From positions 62,001 through 126,000 of the forward strand of contig DATAJO010000034.1 of the NCBI GenBank assembly GCA_036262075.1: DNA of 64,000 nt, in the 5' to 3' direction. A model generated the notes under the pieces. That model did no database searches and was not told the origin of the DNA. It saw nothing but the letters and a program-made list of their open reading frames with translations. Shown piece after piece: positions 56,557 through 64,000 of this stretch. Source of the stretch: JACDBZ01 sp036262075 (GTDB lineage: Bacteria > Chloroflexota > Limnocylindria > QHBO01). The position numbers and the translations under genes are program-made. How positions within the stretch are numbered: position 1 is the stretch's first letter; every line of letters starts with the position of its first letter.

Positions 56557-56625
56557 TTCTCAAGCCTTCATGCTCTGAAGCCAACGATGTCGATCTCCAA
56601 CACCGGCGGATGGCTCTCCCTGTCG

Positions 56626-57573
56626 CTATGTCGGCCGACGGCGCTGCACGAACGCGAGCGCCACAGTTGCAGCTGCCAGGGACGCCACCACGAGGACCGC
56701 GATCTCGCGGGCGACGTACAGGTTGAACGCTTCCGGCGGCACGATCTTCCAGACCGATGTCATGCCCGGCGGGCCGCCCTCGCCGGTCATCTCGTCAAAG
56801 GAGTCCGGGAACCTGTTGTATGCCTCGTCCCAGCTGATGACCTCGCCGGTCGCATCGGATCGGAAGCCGCTGTCGAAGACCATGTGGACGATCTCGGACT
56901 GCTCACCGTTCGGCCGCCAGACCGCCTCCTCGCGCATCAGCAGGTCACGGCCGATCGACATGCCGCCAACGATCGCCACCGTGGCGAGCGCCGTCACCAG
57001 CAGTGCCGGCAGGACCCGGCCGACGACCAATCCGACGAGCACGCCGAGGCCGAAGATCGCGAGGCCGCGCGCGGCGAGTATCGGTCCGAACATGCCGTAG
57101 TGGCGGAAGCCGAGGTCGGCTTCCTCGACCGTCTCGAGCGCGAAGGCGCTTGCCTGACCCAGGACGAGGAGGACCATCACCAGCGCCAGCAGCAGCGGGC
57201 CGGTCCTCCAGACCAGCCAGGCAGCGCGCGACGGACTGAGCGACCAGGCCATGGGTGCGGTGCGGTGCTCGATCTCGCGCGACAGCAGCGGCGCCCCCAG
57301 GAAGACGCCGGCGGCGAACGGCGTGACGGTCGTGACCGCCACGAGGATGCCCTGCGCTCCGGCGAGTGTGTTGCCCCAGTCGATGGCGGATCGGCACTCC
57401 GCCGACAGCGTCTCGAAGGGCTGCTCATAGCAGGCCAGCATGGTGTCGCGCGATGCCGCGATCTGCCACGCCACGATCCCGAGGGCCACCGACAGCAGCA
57501 GCGCGCCGCCGATGAAGAAGGTGGCCTCCCATCGGTGCATGCGCCACAGGAGCCGCAGCTGCGTCGACATCAT
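56626..57573 (-). CDS. ABC-2-type transporter permease
   Basis: A 315-residue membrane protein with about six helices, an N-terminal helix (ATFFIGGALLLSVALGIVAW), a large external loop, and REIEHRTAPMAWSLSPSRAAWLVWRTGPLLL between helices 2 and 3, the coupling segment typical of ABC-2 permeases. It is homologous to the permease encoded just upstream; together they probably form a heterodimer driven by the ATPase at 58598. The ATG overlaps that gene's stop. Confidence 0.88.
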   Translation of the reverse strand: MMSTQLRLLWRMHRWEATFFIGGALLLSVALGIVAWQIAASRDTMLACYEQPFETLSAECRSAIDWGNTLAGAQGILVAVTTVTPFAAGVFLGAPLLSREIEHRTAPMAWSLSPSRAAWLVWRTGPLLLALVMVLLVLGQASAFALETVEEADLGFRHYGMFGPILAARGLAIFGLGVLVGLVVGRVLPALLVTALATVAIVGGMSIGRDLLMREEAVWRPNGEQSEIVHMVFDSGFRSDATGEVISWDEAYNRFPDSFDEMTGEGGPPGMTSVWKIVPPEAFNLYVAREIAVLVVASLAAATVALAFVQRRRPT

Positions 57574-58601
57574 GCCGGCCGGCGCCGGACGACGACGGCC
57601 GCACTCAAAGCCAGCGCCAGGAGGCCGACGGCGACCGCAACAGCGGAGTCCCGGAGGACCAGCAGCGGGTACTTCTCGCCCGGAATCACGAGCATCGCGT
57701 CGCGTCCGATGGGATCGCCCGAGCGAAGGTCTTCCTCCGACTCGAAGACCTGGCCGTTCTCATCGGTGAAGTTCGGGTTCAGCCCGCGCTCGAAGGCTTC
57801 GGTGTACGTCATGAACTGGCCGTCGGTTCGCTCGATGCCGAAGTCGACCTGCATTCCCGCCACGTCGAACTGCTGCGGCACGCCGGGGCCGGCGTACATG
57901 GGCCGAAGCGTCGCCTCGGCGCGATTCACCTGGTCCAGCGCCAGGCTCATGCCCGTGAATGCCAGGCCGATGACGAGGATCGAGACCAGCACCGCCGGCA
58001 GGACCCGACCGATGACCGCGCCGACCAGCACGCCCAGCAGGATCGCGCCGACGCCGCGAGCCACGATGGGCACGCCGCGGCGGCCGAACCACACGAAGTC
58101 TTCGCCCAGGGTGCGATCGGGGAAGATCGCCGCCGTCAGGAGCTCGCTGCCGACGGCGATGATGGCCAGCAGCCCCAGGCCCAGCAGCGTCACGAACGCG
58201 ATGCGCCGAAGCAGCCAGCCGACGCGCGATCGGCTCAGCGACCAGGCCAGCTGAGCGGTCCCGCCGTCGATCTCGCGCGCCACCAGCGGCGCGCCGAGCA
58301 CGACGCCCATCCCGAACGGAGCGACCCACGCCAGGGTCGTGAGATTCGACGCCCAGTTCTCGAGCCCGTAGTACTCGGTCAGGAACGCCTGGCAGGCGGC
58401 CGGTGGACCTTCCTCCGCGGGCGACGCGAAGCCGGGCGACAGTCCGGCGAGGCACTCGGGGCTGGCCTCGCGCAGCGCGGTGAGCGTGGTGGCGAACCAG
58501 ACCATCCCGGCCGTCAAGCCGACCACGCCGATGACGACCAGCAGCAGCTCCCACTTCTGCTGCCGGTACGAGAGGCGCGCCCAGGTCAGCGCGCCGGTCA
58601 C
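57570..58601 (-). CDS. ABC-2-type transporter permease
   Basis: 343 residues, same plan as its neighbour: helix WELLLVVIGVVGLTAGMVWF, coupling segment REIDGGTAQLAWSLSRSRVGWLLRRIAFV and VGAVIGRVLPAVLVSILVIGLAF. A ~90-residue extracytoplasmic loop lies before the last helix. GTG 58601 overlaps the ATPase stop as GTGA. The substrate may be a peptide or lipid-like compound; the linked two-component system suggests a stress-responsive exporter. Confidence 0.88.
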   Translation of the reverse strand: MTGALTWARLSYRQQKWELLLVVIGVVGLTAGMVWFATTLTALREASPECLAGLSPGFASPAEEGPPAACQAFLTEYYGLENWASNLTTLAWVAPFGMGVVLGAPLVAREIDGGTAQLAWSLSRSRVGWLLRRIAFVTLLGLGLLAIIAVGSELLTAAIFPDRTLGEDFVWFGRRGVPIVARGVGAILLGVLVGAVIGRVLPAVLVSILVIGLAFTGMSLALDQVNRAEATLRPMYAGPGVPQQFDVAGMQVDFGIERTDGQFMTYTEAFERGLNPNFTDENGQVFESEEDLRSGDPIGRDAMLVIPGEKYPLLVLRDSAVAVAVGLLALALSAAVVVRRRPA

Positions 58602-59446
58602 GCCGCGGCCGCCGGCGTCGCCGTCGATCGGCCGGAGGCGAGGTAGCCGAGGACGACCTCGTCCAGCGTGGCCGGTCGCTCGCCGGTGCCACGGACGAGC
58701 CAGATGCGCGAGCCGTCCGGCGCGCCGAAGCTGGCGACCGCGCCCGGATGCTCGGAAGAGGAGATGGAGTGCGCCGACATGGCATCGGCCACGGTGTCGT
58801 GGAGCAGGACCTTGCCGACGCCAAGCACGACGAGCCGGTCGCATGCCTGCTCGACGTCGGTGACGATGTGGCTGGAGAGGAGCGCGGTGGCGCCGTCGCT
58901 GCGGACCGCATCGGTCAGGACGTGGAGGAACTCGCGCCGGGCCAAGGGGTCCAGGGAGGCGAGTGGCTCGTCGAGCAGGAGGATCGGCGCGCGGGTGCCG
59001 AGGGCGATGGCGAGGGCGACCTGCGCCTGCTGGCCGCCGGAAAGGTCACGGGCACCCCGATCCGCCGGAATGTCGAGCTGGGCCAGGCGGCTGCGGGCGT
59101 AGTCGCGGTCGAAGCTCGGCCGCAGCTGGCGCGCCAGGTCGAGATGGTCCTCGACCGACAGGCCGTCGTACAGCGCCGGCGATTGCGGGACATAGCCGAG
59201 GTGCGCCAGCGCAGCGGATCGGTCCTTCCAGGGGTCGATCCCGGCCACCCGGACCGATCCGCGCGTCGGCCGCTCGAAGCCGACCCAGGTCTTGATGAGC
59301 GTCGACTTGCCGGCCGCGTTCGGCCCGACCAGGGCGGTGATGCCGCCGGAGGGAATCTCGAGGTCGATGCCCTGGAGCGCCCAGACGCCGCGCCGATAGC
59401 GCTTGGCGAGCTCGCGCGTCTCGAGGATCGGATCAGCCACGGTCAT
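58598..59446 (-). CDS. ABC transporter ATP-binding protein
   Basis: A 282-residue ATPase: Walker A GPNAAGKST, Q-loop YVPQSP, signature LSGGQQAQVALAIAL, Walker B ILLLDEPLASLD and H-loop SSHIVTD. A ~60-residue C-terminal extension is present, as in ABC-2 exporters. The ATG overlaps a 31-residue upstream gene (ATGA). Confidence 0.94.
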   Translation of the reverse strand: MTVADPILETRELAKRYRRGVWALQGIDLEIPSGGITALVGPNAAGKSTLIKTWVGFERPTRGSVRVAGIDPWKDRSAALAHLGYVPQSPALYDGLSVEDHLDLARQLRPSFDRDYARSRLAQLDIPADRGARDLSGGQQAQVALAIALGTRAPILLLDEPLASLDPLARREFLHVLTDAVRSDGATALLSSHIVTDVEQACDRLVVLGVGKVLLHDTVADAMSAHSISSSEHPGAVASFGAPDGSRIWLVRGTGERPATLDEVVLGYLASGRSTATPAAAA

Positions 59447-59538
59447 GCCCCCGCTCCGATGATCACGGAGAGTACCGCCACCAGCAGGGCCAGGAAGACG
59501 AATGGCAGCGCGATGGCCGAGGCGCGAAGGGTCTGCAT
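59443..59538 (-). CDS. 31-aa single-helix membrane protein heading the ABC operon
   Basis: MQTLRASAIA then helix LPFVFLALLVAVLSVIIGAGA, 31 residues. It has the best ribosome-binding site of the window, AAGGAGGTGA 4-5 bases before the ATG, a full match to the 16S rRNA tail, and its stop overlaps the ATPase start (ATGA). It may be a small transporter subunit or a leader gene that drives coupled translation of the ABC genes. Confidence 0.7.
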   Translation of the reverse strand: MQTLRASAIALPFVFLALLVAVLSVIIGAGA

Positions 59539-59563
59539 CGGGTCACCTCCTTGGTAGGAGATG

Positions 59564-59616
59564 CTCGGTCGCTCACCGAGGTTGCGCTATCCGGCACCTC
59601 ACGCGACCGAGTTGCG
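59564..59616. promoter_or_regulatory. CTCGGT/ACCGAG repeat cluster between ABC operon and kinase gene
   Basis: CTCGGT-N5-ACCGAG (59564-59580) is followed by GCGACCGAG (59603-59611), the inverse of CTCGGTCGC at 59564, and ACCGAG(G)TTGCG occurs twice (59575 and 59606, ~31 bases apart). This lies in the divergent promoter region, so it is a candidate binding site for the adjacent NarL-type regulator. Confidence 0.55.
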
Positions 59617-59665
59617 TGATCTCCCGCATTGGTTGGCGACACACCCTCTGATACCTTCGAGCCCG

Positions 59666-62155
59666 ATGCGAATCTCTCGCGCCGACGTTCTGGCGCTGCT
59701 CATCGTTCTCGGCGCTGCGATCACGGGCGTCGTGGTCTGGAACCACGGCACCGTCGACCTCGGCATGACCCTGCGCGTCATCGAAGGCACCGAGGCTTGG
59801 GAGCGGGGCATCGCCGAGGCAGATGCCGGGCCTGTCGTCATCGTCGACGACGTCACGCCGGGTGGCAACGCCCAGCGAAACGGCTTCTATCCGGAGACCC
59901 GGATCATCGGGCTGACGAGAACCGATGAGCGACCCGTCGCCGGTGGCGAGCCGCTCGACCCGGTGGTGGAGTCGTGCCCCGATCCCGATATGGACCCCTA
60001 CATGTGCGGGTACCAGGAGGCATTCCCATGGGACCCGGCGATGGGCCCGTATGTCGAGGGACCGGTCGAGGGGTACCGGCTGCCGATCGAGGCCGCGCCG
60101 GCCAACGCGATCGCGACCGCGACCGCGGGGCAGGTGGATTCGGAGACGAGCTGGCTGTATGGGTTCGCTGCGATTGACCGAGCCTGGATCGAGTACGCCC
60201 TCGACCAGTCGATCTGGCTGTCGGTCCTGAGCCTCCTCGCGGGCGTTCTCGCCTGGCGGTTCATGGCACATGGGTTGGCCGGGCCCTTCGGCCGTGACCA
60301 CGCACTCGTCGTCGCTTCGGCGGTGGCGGTTCCCGGGCTCATCCTGCCGGCCGTCCAGGTCGGCACGGCGGCCGGGATCGCCGCCGGACTGCTCGTCCCC
60401 GGCGCCGTTGCGCTCGTGCTGGGCGTCTCGCTGGCGCGCAGCCATCCCGACGAGGCCTGGGTCCACACCGCCATCGCCGCATCGCTCGTCGCCGTCGCCC
60501 TTGCCGTCGTGATCGTCGTGCGGTCGCTGACCAGCCCGTCGCTGGGGTCCGGAGACTTCGGAATTGCCGTGCTCGTCGTTGCGCTGATCGCATTGGCGCC
60601 GGCTGCCGTGTCCGCATCGGCGCCGGGCCGCAGTGCCCGGGAGCGCGCGAGCCTCCTCACCCTTGGCCTCGTCCCGGGGGCTGCGCTGCTTGTCACCGGA
60701 CCCCAGCGATTCGACCCGGTGCTGCCGCTGGTGCTGGTGGGGCTCCTGCTCGCGTGGTACGTGCTGCCGTTCGAGCGAGTCCTGGGTGCGGTGGGTGGCG
60801 GGCTATCGCGCGTCCGATCGACGGCTCCGATCGGATCGGCGACTGGCGGCTCCGCCGACACGAGCTCGCTTCCGGTCGTCGGCGAGCCGATCGTGCCAGC
60901 GAATCTGCGTGACCTGGCGACGATCGCCCTCTTCACCGTCGTCGTCCTCGTCGCGCTCTTCCGCCAGGACTCGTCCCTGGCCGTCCTGGGAGTCCTGCTG
61001 GCCGGCATGGTCGGGGTCGCGGTGCGAGCCGGCGCCCTCGGCGAGCACTGGGCCGACGCGGCAATTCCACTGGGGGCCGCGGTCGGGCTGCCCGTCGCGG
61101 TCAGCGGGTACTCGTCCAGCTTCTACGACGCCACGGCGGGCGGGCTCACCGCAGCGATCGCCCTGGTCGGCCTGAGCGTCGCCGATGTCCTCGCCTCACG
61201 TCACTCGGACCCGCTGTGGCGCCAGCGCCTCATGTACTGGTCCATCGGCCTCGCCGCCGTACCGGTCATCCTGTGGCTCGTGTCAGGTGGTGGCGGGATG
61301 CCGCTCCTGATCGCGATGGCCAGCCTCGTGCCGCTCGTGCCGGGCCTGCCGGTCGCATTCGCGGACGATCACGATGAGCCTCGCGCCATCTCGACCCGCC
61401 TCGAGACCCTCGTCGTGGCCCTGACGCTGTTCGTCTCGACGCTCGTCCTGACACCCCTTGCCTGGGTGCCACTGGTGGCGTGGTTCATCGCCATCGTCGT
61501 GTGGCGCCGCTTCACCCTGGCCCCGCTCCTCGGTCTCGCGCAGCGCACGCAGCTCCAGCGCGACGTGGCCGTCGCGGCGGCCGAGACGGAGCGGGCGCGG
61601 CTGGCGGCCGACCTCCACGACGACGCGCTCCAGCAGCTGACGATGCTCGTTCGGACGCTCGACGAGGGCGGCCACGAGAAGGAGGCGGCCGAGGCGCGCG
61701 AGATCGCCACGAAGCTGCGGAGCGTCGTCGGCGACCTGCGACTGCCGATCCTCGACGACCTGGGAGCCGGCGCCGCGCTCGAGTGGCTCGTCGAGCGGGT
61801 CGAGCCGCTGGCCGGCGGGCCGGTGCGCCTCGAGCGCTCCGACGAGACCCGACCACCGGCGAACGTCGAGCTCGCCGTGTTCCGCGTGGCGCAGGAGGCG
61901 CTGACGAACGCGATCAAGCACGGCAGGCCGCCCATCGCGGTCCGCTACGACGTGCGCAGCGACGGCCGGGTGACGCTGGCGATCGACGACGCCGGCCAGG
62001 GCATCGGCTCCGATGCGGCCGAGGAGGCGCCGAAGGCCGGGCATTTCGGCCTGGTGAACATGCAGCAGCGGGCGGAGCAGATCGGCGCGCTGCTCGACGT
62101 GCGCCGATGGCCGGCGGGCGGCACGCGCGTCGCCCTGGAGTGGCGCCCGCAGTGA
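59666..62155 (+). CDS. HisKA_3-type (NarL-partner) sensor histidine kinase with PDZ-like sensor domain
   Basis: An 829-residue membrane kinase. Helix 1 (VLALLIVLGAAITGVVVW) is followed by an external ~130-residue region with a PDZ-like stretch (VVIVDDVTPGGNAQRNGFYPETRIIGL) and three Cys. About a dozen further helices follow (~185-620), then HisKA_3 with the phospho-His in LAADLHDDALQQL (~650) and an HATPase with NAIKHGR and DDAGQGIG. ATG 59666 has a TACCTT box 8 bases upstream. It is 7 bases from the response regulator and divergent from the ABC operon it probably controls. Confidence 0.9.
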   Translation: MRISRADVLALLIVLGAAITGVVVWNHGTVDLGMTLRVIEGTEAWERGIAEADAGPVVIVDDVTPGGNAQRNGFYPETRIIGLTRTDERPVAGGEPLDPVVESCPDPDMDPYMCGYQEAFPWDPAMGPYVEGPVEGYRLPIEAAPANAIATATAGQVDSETSWLYGFAAIDRAWIEYALDQSIWLSVLSLLAGVLAWRFMAHGLAGPFGRDHALVVASAVAVPGLILPAVQVGTAAGIAAGLLVPGAVALVLGVSLARSHPDEAWVHTAIAASLVAVALAVVIVVRSLTSPSLGSGDFGIAVLVVALIALAPAAVSASAPGRSARERASLLTLGLVPGAALLVTGPQRFDPVLPLVLVGLLLAWYVLPFERVLGAVGGGLSRVRSTAPIGSATGGSADTSSLPVVGEPIVPANLRDLATIALFTVVVLVALFRQDSSLAVLGVLLAGMVGVAVRAGALGEHWADAAIPLGAAVGLPVAVSGYSSSFYDATAGGLTAAIALVGLSVADVLASRHSDPLWRQRLMYWSIGLAAVPVILWLVSGGGGMPLLIAMASLVPLVPGLPVAFADDHDEPRAISTRLETLVVALTLFVSTLVLTPLAWVPLVAWFIAIVVWRRFTLAPLLGLAQRTQLQRDVAVAAAETERARLAADLHDDALQQLTMLVRTLDEGGHEKEAAEAREIATKLRSVVGDLRLPILDDLGAGAALEWLVERVEPLAGGPVRLERSDETRPPANVELAVFRVAQEALTNAIKHGRPPIAVRYDVRSDGRVTLAIDDAGQGIGSDAAEEAPKAGHFGLVNMQQRAEQIGALLDVRRWPAGGTRVALEWRPQ

Positions 62156-62162
62156 TCGCCGC

Positions 62163-62753
62163 ATGATCCGGGTCGCCGTCGTCGACGACCATCCCCTCGT
62201 CCGCGAGGGCACGGCCGCGATCGTCGACCGCGCCGAGGACATGGAGATCGCCGGGACGGCGGGCTCGCTCGACGAGCTGCGGCCGCTCCTCGACGGGTCG
62301 ATCGACGTGCTCCTCCTCGACCTGCGCCTCGGCCAGGAGTCCGGCTTCGACCTCCTGCGCAACGACGCCACGCCGATGCCGGCGGTCGTCGTCCTCACCT
62401 CGTACGACTACCCCCAGTACGCCGATGCGGCCCTGCGCCTCGGCGCGGCCGGGTTCGTGGTGAAGACCGCCCCCACCGCCGAGCTGCTCGACGCGATCCG
62501 TCGCGCGGCCGCGGGTGGGCTCGCGTTCGGCGTGCGACCCGGGAACGGCGTGGCGCTCTCGCCGCGCGAGCGGGAGGTCCTGCGCCTCGTGGTGGACGGC
62601 GCGTCGAACGACGAGATCGGCGGCCGGCTCGGGATCAGCTCGCGGACGGTCGAGTCGCACCTGCGGCGGCTGTTCGAGCGGCTCGACGTCGCGTCGCGGA
62701 CCGAGCTTGCCGGACGGGCCCTGCGCGAGGGTTGGCTCGAGGACGTCGGCTGA
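62163..62753 (+). CDS. NarL/FixJ-family response regulator
   Basis: A 196-residue response regulator. The receiver has acidic pocket VVDDHPLV and phospho-Asp in VLLLDLRLGQ (~residue 50), Thr in VVLTSYDY and Lys in GFVVKTAP. A LuxR/GerE helix-turn-helix lies at ~135-190 (LSPREREVLRLVVDGASNDEIGGRLGISSRTVESHLRRL). Cognate partner of the adjacent HisKA_3 kinase. The likely target is the CTCGGT/ACCGAG cluster at the divergent ABC promoter. Confidence 0.95.
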   Translation: MIRVAVVDDHPLVREGTAAIVDRAEDMEIAGTAGSLDELRPLLDGSIDVLLLDLRLGQESGFDLLRNDATPMPAVVVLTSYDYPQYADAALRLGAAGFVVKTAPTAELLDAIRRAAAGGLAFGVRPGNGVALSPREREVLRLVVDGASNDEIGGRLGISSRTVESHLRRLFERLDVASRTELAGRALREGWLEDVG

Positions 62754-62754
62754 G

Positions 62755-62781
62755 CATCGGCTCCATCGGCTCCATCGGCGG
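62755..62781. repeat. 9-bp tandem repeat CATCGGCTC x3
   Basis: CATCGGCTC, CATCGGCTC, CATCGGCGG immediately after the response regulator stop; the inverse of the repeat at 36541-36559. Confidence 0.75.
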
Positions 62782-62800
62782 ACTGGCCGACAATGAAGGC

Positions 62801-63130
62801 GTGATCTTCGTCATCGGCCTGCTCATCGCCATCTTCATCGTGCCCGATCCCTGGACCGTGCCGGTCATCGTCGGGGCGGCCGCGCTCGAGATCACCGAGA
62901 CGCTCGGGACGTGGTGGTGGTCGCGTCGCGGCGCCCCGAAGGTCGGGCCGGAGACGCTCATCGGCGCCGCCGGTCGCGTGCTGGAGCCGTGCCGGCCCGA
63001 CGGGACCGTGCGGGTCAACGGCGAGGTGTGGCGCGCCCGGTGCGACCCCGGCGCGGAGCGGGACGCGCCGGTTCGGGTGGTCGGCCGCGACGGGCTCGTC
63101 CTGCTCGTGGAGCCCGCGGACCAGGCCTAG
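62801..63130 (+). CDS. NfeD-like membrane protein (109 aa)
   Basis: 109 residues: two N-terminal helices (IFVIGLLIAIFIVPDPWTVPVIVGAAALEI) and a C-terminal NfeD-type OB fold (GAAGRVLEPCRPDGTVRVNGEVWRARCDPGA...VVGRDGLVLLVEP). NfeD proteins act with stomatin-like proteins in membrane organisation. GTG 62801 lies 6 bases after GACAAT. Its stop TAG overlaps the convergent cupredoxin stop within CTAG. Confidence 0.8.
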   Translation: MIFVIGLLIAIFIVPDPWTVPVIVGAAALEITETLGTWWWSRRGAPKVGPETLIGAAGRVLEPCRPDGTVRVNGEVWRARCDPGAERDAPVRVVGRDGLVLLVEPADQA

Positions 63131-63744
63131 CGGCGCCAGCCTCCCCGTGGTCGCGGGGCCGATGCGCGCGCGACGCGCGACAGGCGCGGTGCGAACGCGT
63201 AGGCGAGGAGCAGGAAGGCCGCACCCCACATCACGTACGAGATGGGCGGGATGCCGGCGCCCGATGCCGGTGCCGGCAGTGCCGTGTTCGGCTGCTCGCC
63301 CCCGGCGACGTGACCGCCGTCGTGACTCGATGCCGGAGCAACAGCCGCCGACGCAGCAGGCGCCTGGGACGCCGTGGTCGCGGGAGCCGGGGCCGATGCG
63401 GCCTCCACCACGATCGTCGCCCGCATCTCCGAGTGGTACTCGCACAGGTAGTCGTACGTTCCCGCCTGGGTGAAGGTGAACGAGAACGTCCCGCCCTCGT
63501 CGATATTGCCCGAGTCGAAGCTGCCGTCCTGGCCGGTGACGGTGTGCGGCCTGTCGTCGACGTTCGTCCACGTCACCGTGTCCCCGACCCGGACCGTGAG
63601 GACCGGCGTGGCGAAGGCCGAATCGGTGATCTGGACGGTGTGGGTGGCCGCCGCGACGGGTGCGGGCGGCGACAGGAGGGCGCCGAAGGACGCGAGCGCG
63701 ACGGAGAGTCCGGAGACGGCAACGAGTCGGGCGATGGAGCGCAT
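63127..63744 (-). CDS. Secreted cupredoxin (plastocyanin/azurin-like) with C-terminal anchor
   Basis: 205 residues: signal peptide (1-32), type I copper domain (~33-115) with ligands His in DDRPHTVTG, Cys and His in YDYLCEYHSEM and the Met of the same motif; then an Ala/Pro/Ser linker, a transmembrane helix (ISYVMWGAAFLLLAYAFA) and an Arg-rich tail. It is a cell-surface copper protein for electron transfer. A GAGGGA element precedes ATG 63744. Confidence 0.93.
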   Translation of the reverse strand: MRSIARLVAVSGLSVALASFGALLSPPAPVAAATHTVQITDSAFATPVLTVRVGDTVTWTNVDDRPHTVTGQDGSFDSGNIDEGGTFSFTFTQAGTYDYLCEYHSEMRATIVVEAASAPAPATTASQAPAASAAVAPASSHDGGHVAGGEQPNTALPAPASGAGIPPISYVMWGAAFLLLAYAFAPRLSRVARASAPRPRGGWRR

Positions 63745-63840
63745 GGATCCCTCGAGTGTTGTGTCGACACCGGTATCGAGGCACCCATCGGCGCAAAGGT
63801 TTCACCGAGGGCGCGACTGAGCCGATCCGGAAGCCGCGAA

Positions 63841-63846
63841 TACACT
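63841..63846 (+). promoter_or_regulatory. -10 box TACACT of tRNA-Lys
   Basis: TACACT ends 6 bases before the mature 5' end of tRNA-Lys, so the predicted transcription start is the first tRNA base. No convincing -35 hexamer. Confidence 0.6.
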
Positions 63847-63852
63847 GGGGGC

Positions 63853-63925
63853 GGGCCGTTAGCTCAGCGGTTAGAGCAGGGGACTTTTAATCCTCGTGTC
63901 GTGGGTTCGAATCCCACACGGCCCT
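63853..63925 (+). tRNA. tRNA-Lys (TTT)
   Basis: 73 bases, CCA not encoded. The acceptor stem is GGGCCGT/ACGGCCC, the D arm holds AGCTCAGCGGTTAGAGC, the anticodon loop is CTTTTAA with anticodon TTT, and the T arm is GTGGGTTCGAATCCCAC. The remaining 75 bases of the window show no gene. Confidence 0.96.
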
Positions 63926-64000
63926 CACGTTCAGCTCCCGTCACTCCCTCCTCACCGATGAGCCCGGCGGCGAACGCCGGTCAGAGAGGCTAGGACCCCA

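Overview
This is a gene-dense, very GC-rich bacterial chromosome segment with almost no DNA of clearly foreign origin. The gene mix points to a Chloroflexota lineage (Limnocylindria-like) or a neighbouring deep actinobacterial group: large MalT/LAL-type LuxR regulators, SLH-like repeats with Cys pairs (ITGGC...CP...QMASFL), a SufBDCSU operon with a Rieske protein, the CysO/CysM/Mec cysteine pathway otherwise known from Actinobacteria, a mycobacterial-style PyrR leader and a cbb3-oxidase-like protein. The phylum is an inference; there is no rRNA gene here.

Layout. 1-7.3 kb: two large LuxR-type ATPase regulators, the first bracketed by two copies of a ~180 bp repeat, then a DUF4242 gene and a secreted protein. 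7.3-17.4 kb: PLP sulfur enzyme, lgt, two MFS transporters, an acyltransferase, a TIMP-like secreted protein, an M20 peptidase, an SLH/beta-propeller surface protein and a MerR-type regulator. 17.4-22 kb: Xaa-Pro peptidase, an SLH-anchored subtilase, a lipoprotein. 22-31.4 kb: one long minus-strand operon, sufB-(repeat array)-sufD-Rieske-rrf2-sufC-sufS-sufU-moeZ-cysO-cysM-mec, joining Fe-S assembly to CysO-dependent cysteine synthesis behind one promoter with an apparent Rrf2 operator. 31.4-41.7 kb: ferredoxin reductase-like flavoprotein, acetyltransferases, rsgA, tRNA-Gly, FAD oxidase, thioesterase, a sigma/anti-sigma/acidic-protein set, OsmC and two GalT-like proteins. 41.8-48.7 kb: a second ECF sigma/anti-sigma pair, pyrR-pyrB-pyrC-like, then four small genes. 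48.7-51.6 kb: nnr, a cytochrome c and a CcoN-like protein without the expected histidine ligands. 51.8-53.6 kb: a patch of less typical composition next to the initiator tRNA, with a frameshifted HNH toxin-like gene and a DUF4265 partner. 53.7-64 kb: GerW-like protein, lipoprotein, saccharopine-dehydrogenase-like enzyme, an ABC transporter facing a histidine kinase/response regulator pair, NfeD-like protein, cupredoxin and tRNA-Lys.

Two genome-wide habits stand out. First, many genes have a TAnnnT -10 box 6-8 bases before the start codon, so their mRNAs should be leaderless; two of three tRNA genes show the same geometry and may be made with no 5' leader. Second, genes in operons are nearly always joined by 4-base ATGA/GTGA overlaps. 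Strong Shine-Dalgarno sequences occur only on a minority of genes.
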